Source: Urophycis tenuis (taxonomy: Eukaryota > Chordata > Actinopteri > Gadiformes > Phycidae). From it: a stretch of 64,000 bases of DNA. The position numbers and the translations under genes were made by a program. Positions 59,865 through 64,000 of the stretch are shown piece after piece; position 1 is the first letter of the stretch, and every line of letters begins with the position of its first letter. The DNA lies in NCBI GenBank assembly GCA_036785325.1, contig JAXIVH010000016.1:7083044-7147043 (forward strand). Direction: 5' to 3'. Below the pieces are notes generated by a model, which saw nothing but the letters and a program-made list of their open reading frames with translations, was not told the DNA's origin and searched no databases.

Positions 59865-60837
59865 ATGGCGGCGCATACGGACGCAGCGGCCCCTCTCTGT
59901 CCCGAAAATGTGGTGCATACATGTTTGTCTTCGTCGGTGTGCGCGAGTGATTTTGTGTTTTCGTTGCGTTTGCCCGTCCCAAGGCGCACATACAGCCGTG
60001 GGACTCTTTTAAACATCGGAAACCACGCTATCCACGAACAAAACAAACCAAACCCGGCACTCACCAAGGAGCTGCACGATCTCGGACTACTCCGGCGGCC
60101 CGCTTCGACACCGACCCCCACTACTGCAGCGCACCCGCAGAGGAAGCGCCGCAGGCGGTGCGAGAGGAGGCAGAAGCGAGGGAAGCGCGGAGGTATCCGG
60201 GCAAGGCTAGCGGCTAATCCAAACAAGCCGGCTATACCGTCCATCATACTCGCCAACGTACGCTCCTTGGACAACAAACTGGATGAGCTACACCTTCTGA
60301 GATCATCCCAGTGGACTGTGAGAGAGTGCTGTGTTTTTGTTTTTACGGAAACATGGCTTAACAACATCATACCGGACTCCGCCATTCAGCTCGACCAGTT
60401 AACGTGCTACCGAGCGGACAGAGCACTCACTACCTGTAAGACCCGCGGCGGGCGGTGTGTGTTTTATCAGGGATGCTTGGTGCCAGGACGCTGTGGTGGT
60501 TTGCAGACACTATTCACCCCTTGTGGAGTTTATGATCATTAAGTGCCGGCCTTTTTATCTACCAAGAGAGTTTTCTACCATCCTGCTAGTGGCTGTTTAC
60601 ATCCCTCCCAGCGGCAACAACAATGATCGAGACAAAGCACTGAGTGAACTGTACAGCGCCATCTGTGACCAGCAGACAGCACACCCAGATGGATTCCTCA
60701 TTGTAGCTGGGGATTTCAACCACGCCAACCTCAAGACAGTGTTTCCTCATGTGTACCAGCACATAGACTTTCCTACACGAGGAAATACCACTCTGGACCT
60801 GGTCTACACCACACAGCGAGGAGCATACAAGGCCTAA
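59865..60837 (+). pseudogene. LINE endonuclease region, frameshifted
   Basis: The product starts MAAHTDAAAPLCPENVVHTC, passes through a basic stretch (RKRRRRCERRQKRGKRGG), and enters an endonuclease/exonuclease/phosphatase domain with ANVRSLDNKLDEL and FTETWL. After a frameshift near 60455 the domain continues with SPLVEF, PREF, VYIPPSG, GDFNHANLK and TLDLVYTTQRGAYKA, then a stop. The SDH catalytic motif follows in another frame (gcttcagaccacagt, near 60856). The protein cannot be made from this copy. Confidence 0.85.
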
Positions 60838-61003
60838 CCCCTCCCCCACCTCGGCGCTTCAGACCACAGTACTGTTATGCTAATGCCAGCATACAGGCCT
60901 AAGGTAAGGTCAGAGTCACCAGACCGGTCCAGAAGCAGGTACGGTGTGGCCAGAGGGTGCTTCCTCAGCACTATAGGACTGCTTTAACACCACAGACTGG
61001 GAC

Positions 61004-62810
61004 ATGTTTAAGCAGGCAGCCACCTACAACCAACACACCAACATCCAGGAGTATTCGGACACTGTTTCTGCCTACATCAGCAAATGCATTGATGATGTCA
61101 CAGACACCAATACCATCACAGTACGGACCAACCAGAAACCATGGCTGAAGGGGGAAGTCCATGGCTTACTGAGAGCCCGGAATGCTGCTTTTAGAGCAGG
61201 TGATGATGTTGGCCTGAGATCAGCGAGAGCCAACCTGATCCGGGGCATCAGGCTAGCGAAGAGGCAGTACAGTAGCAGGATATCCAAACACTTCACTGAC
61301 AGCAGAGACACTAGGAGCCTGTGGCAGGGAATACAGACCATAATGGACTATAAACCCCGACCACAGACCTGTGACAGTGACATCACTCTGCTGAACAATC
61401 TAAATAACTTATTTGGACGGTTTGAAGCTGACAACAACACCCCTGCACAGAAGTCATCAACCCCTGCAGATGACCAGGTGTTGTGCCTCTCTCCAGCCAG
61501 TGTATGGAGATCCCTCTCCAGGATCAACGCTCGCAAGGCTGCAGGGCCTGACAACATTCCGGTCGTGTGCTCAAGGACTGTGCAGAGGAGCTCACAGATG
61601 TCCTCACAGACATGTTCAACACCTCCCTGAGCCAAGCTGTTGTCCCCACTTGCTTCAAGAGCACTACCATCATCCCGGTTCCGAAGAAGGCCTCTCCATC
61701 CTGCTTCAACGACTACCGCCCCGTTGCACTGACCCCCATCATCATGAAGTGCTTTGAGCGGTTGGTTATGCAGCACATCCGATCCATCCTCCCCCCTTCA
61801 CTGGACCCATACCAGTTTGCATATCAGGCCAACAGGTTGACTGATGATGCAATCTCCACCGCCCTCCACTCAGCACTGACCCACCTGGAGACCAAGGATT
61901 CGTATGTGAGGATGCTGTTCCTTGAGTTTAGTTCAGCTTTCAACACGATCATCCCTCAGCAGCTGATCATGAAGCTGGACTGTCTAGGACTGCAGACCTC
62001 ACTATGTAACTGGTTGTTGGACTTCCTGACCAGAAGACTGAAGGCAGTCCGGGTCGGCAGGAATGCATCCAGTCCACGACTGCACTCCATCTTTCAATAA
62101 CAACCTCTTCGTCAACTTTGCGGACGACATGACTGTGGTGGGGCTCATCAACCACAACGATGAGTCTAACTACAGGGAAGAGGTGAGCGAATTGGCCGAG
62201 TGGTGCAGAGACAACAATCTCTCTCTCAACATGCAGAAGACAAAGGAAATTGTTGTCGATTTCCGGAGAGCCTCCACCCAGCACCCCCCACTGACCATCA
62301 ACGGTGCTGCTGTGGAGAGAGTGAGCAGCACCAAGTTCCTGGGGGTGCATCTCACTGAGGACCTCTCCTGGAGCTGCAGCACTGCATTACTGGCTGGCAA
62401 AGCTCAGCAGCGCCTCTACTTTCTCCACAAACTTCGGAGAGCGATAGCACCTGCCCCCATCATGTGCTCCTTCTATTTGGGAACCACCGAGAGCATCCTC
62501 ACCAGCTGCATCACTGTGTGGTACGGCGGCTGCACTGCATCCTGTAGGAAGACCCTGCAGCGCATAGTGAGAGCAGCTGAGATCATCGGTGCCCCCTCCC
62601 CTCCCTCCAGGACATATACAGTACACGCCTGTCCCGCAAAGCACTCAGCATTGCGGGTGAATCCACCCACCCCTCTCACTGCCTCTTCAACCTCTTGCCC
62701 TCTGGGAGGAGGATGAGGAGTCTCAAGGCAAGGACCAGCAGACTGAAGGACAGCTTCGTCCACCAGGCGGTCAGGATGCTGAACTCCCACCCAGCACTGA
62801 CCCCCCTTCT
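61004..62810 (+). pseudogene. LINE reverse transcriptase region, broken
   Basis: It begins FKQAATYNQHTNIQEYSDTV and includes ARKAAGPDNIP, then shifts frame at about 61560. The palm segment YRPVALTPIIMKCFERLV follows. Motif A reads LEFSSAFNT, with Glu where the catalytic Asp is expected. Motif B (GAPQG region) is deleted near 62060, while motif C FADD is intact in NFADDMTVVG. The C-terminal part includes KFLGVHLTEDLSW, AQQRLYFLHKLRRA and CITVWYGGCTAS. With frameshifts, a deletion and an altered catalytic residue it is dead. Confidence 0.87.
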
Positions 62811-63259
62811 TTCTCTGCCCTCTACCCGCACAAACGATAGACATTGACATTGACCCCCACCCATTTCCACCCCCACCCATCCCCCCACCCACTCACCCCC
62901 AGACACCTGCACACAACCCCTCTCCCCAAGAGCCTGGACTTTAACCCCCACCCATCCACCACCACACACCTGCTCACCACCATGCACAGCCACTTTATAA
63001 GAACACTGTCTATACTGTTTATATAACTGTTATATAACTGCCCATACTGTTTATACACTTACCATACTACTTATATAAATGTCCATACTGTTTATACACT
63101 GTCCATACTGTTTATTTATTACTGTTTATTACTGTCCATACTGCTCATACTGTATATTGTGCACCTTACACCTCATACTGTTTATGTTGTTTGTATATAT
63201 TCGCGACCCTTTTATTTTGTTTTTTGTATTCTTATTTTATATATTTATATTTATATTTT

Positions 63260-64000
63260 GCATGCGTGTCTCACACCAGGGATCGAGGGAATAGGCATTT
63301 CGGTTTACGACCGGGTCTCCTAGGTGAGAAGATGGCGGCGATGCAGGTTGATGCCCCCTTGGTGTCCTGGATTGTTGACTACCTGATGGGCAGACCACAG
63401 TTTGTACGTCTATAGAACTGTGTATCTGACAGGGTGGTTAGAAACCCGGGGGCCCCACAAGGGACGGTCCTTTCTCCCTTCCTCTTCACCCTCTACACCT
63501 CAGACTTCAGCTATTGCATTGAGTCCTGCCACCTTCAGAAGTTTTCTGATGACTCCGCAATAGTTGGTTGTATTGAAGGGGGTGACGAAGGTGAGTATAG
63601 GACTGTTGTGGGCAACTTTGTCTCTTGGTGTGAGCTGAACCATCTACAGCTCAATGCTACAAAGACAAAGGAGCTCATTGCGGACCTAAGGAGGGCCAAA
63701 ACACCGGTTGGCCCCGTGTTCATCCAGGGGGTTCCTGTCGACACTGTTGAGGAGTACAAGTACCTGGTGGTGTACTTCAACAACAAGTTGGACTGGACCA
63801 GAAACCCAGAGGCCGTCTACAAGAAGGGCTAAAGCCGATCTTTTTTTTCTTGAGGAGGCTAAGGTCCTTCAACATCTGCAGGACATTGCTGAGGATGTTC
63901 TATGAGTCTGTTGTTGCCAGTGCGATCTTCTTCGCTGCCACATGCATACTAACAGACTTAATAGACTCATCAAGAGGGCTGGTGATGTAGTGGGTGAGGA
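63260..64000 (+). mobile_element. second LINE fragment (Rex1/CR1-like RT), continuing past the window
   Basis: A short 5' segment with GAGAAGATGGCGGCGATG is joined directly to the middle of an RT domain: VDAPLVSWIVDYLMGRPQFV, GAPQGTVLSPFLFTLYTSDF (motif B), FSDDSAIVG (motif C), then LNATKTKELIADLRRAK. An in-frame TAG (63413) and a TAA (63830), plus a shift in a T run near 63840, inactivate it. It is a different family from the copy just upstream. Confidence 0.8.

Larger units (their letters stand above)
59861..63255 (+). mobile_element. 5'-complete but inactivated LINE (CR1/L2/Rex1-type)
   Basis: The element begins AAGATGGCGGCGC directly after the SINE tail, carries an apurinic-type endonuclease then a reverse transcriptase, and ends in an AT-rich 3' region with repeated ATACTGTTTAT motifs. 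The reading frame breaks at about 60455, in the 60838-60990 region, at about 61560, and at about 62060, where the segment with the RT motif GAPQG is deleted. The exact 3' limit is uncertain. Confidence 0.85.

Overview
This is vertebrate nuclear DNA, most likely from a teleost fish. It carries the intron-exon pieces of two vertebrate genes, fish-type transposable elements (a hAT element, tRNA-derived SINEs, CR1/L2/Rex1-type LINEs, and the dispersed fish repeat with CATTTAGCAGACGC), and a very heavy load of micro- and minisatellites. There are no operons, ribosome binding sites or prokaryotic features. Almost all long open frames are tandem repeats whose unit is a multiple of three, or dinucleotide runs, and they are not genes.

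Genes, all read from the sequence. (1) ldb2 (LIM domain-binding 2), minus strand: the first coding exon (14295-14426, 44 codons) and one internal exon (1148-1271) with good splice sites. The roughly 160 codons expected between them were not found, and a 200-N assembly gap (8542-8741) lies between. (2) qdpr (quinoid dihydropteridine reductase), minus strand: all seven coding exons between 41725 and 34027, every intron GT-AG, joining to 711 nt (236 aa plus stop). The order and shared orientation of qdpr and ldb2 match my recollection of human 4p15.32. (3) A CpG-rich promoter and apparently non-coding first exon on the plus strand (about 48060-48373) of an unidentified gene that must continue to the right of the window.

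Layout: 1-14.4 kb, ldb2 with intronic minisatellites and a 1246-bp hAT element; 14.4-17 kb, ldb2 promoter side with two CREs; 17-33.6 kb, intergenic, mostly tandem repeats including a 3.1-kb and a 1.5-kb minisatellite; 33.6-43 kb, qdpr and its promoter with a ZNF143-type motif; 43-47.5 kb, intergenic repeats; 47.5-48.4 kb, the plus-strand promoter and first exon; 48.4-59.5 kb, more minisatellites, a fish dispersed repeat and a 527-bp TIR transposon inserted in a minisatellite; 59.57-64 kb, a tRNA-derived SINE abutting a 5'-complete but broken LINE, then a second broken LINE.

The most unusual structure is around qdpr exon 5. A 36-bp minisatellite carrying about 15 copies of the exon's own 5' splice site lies immediately downstream. 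A roughly 20-bp minisatellite that repeats the exon's 3' splice site sequence lies immediately upstream.
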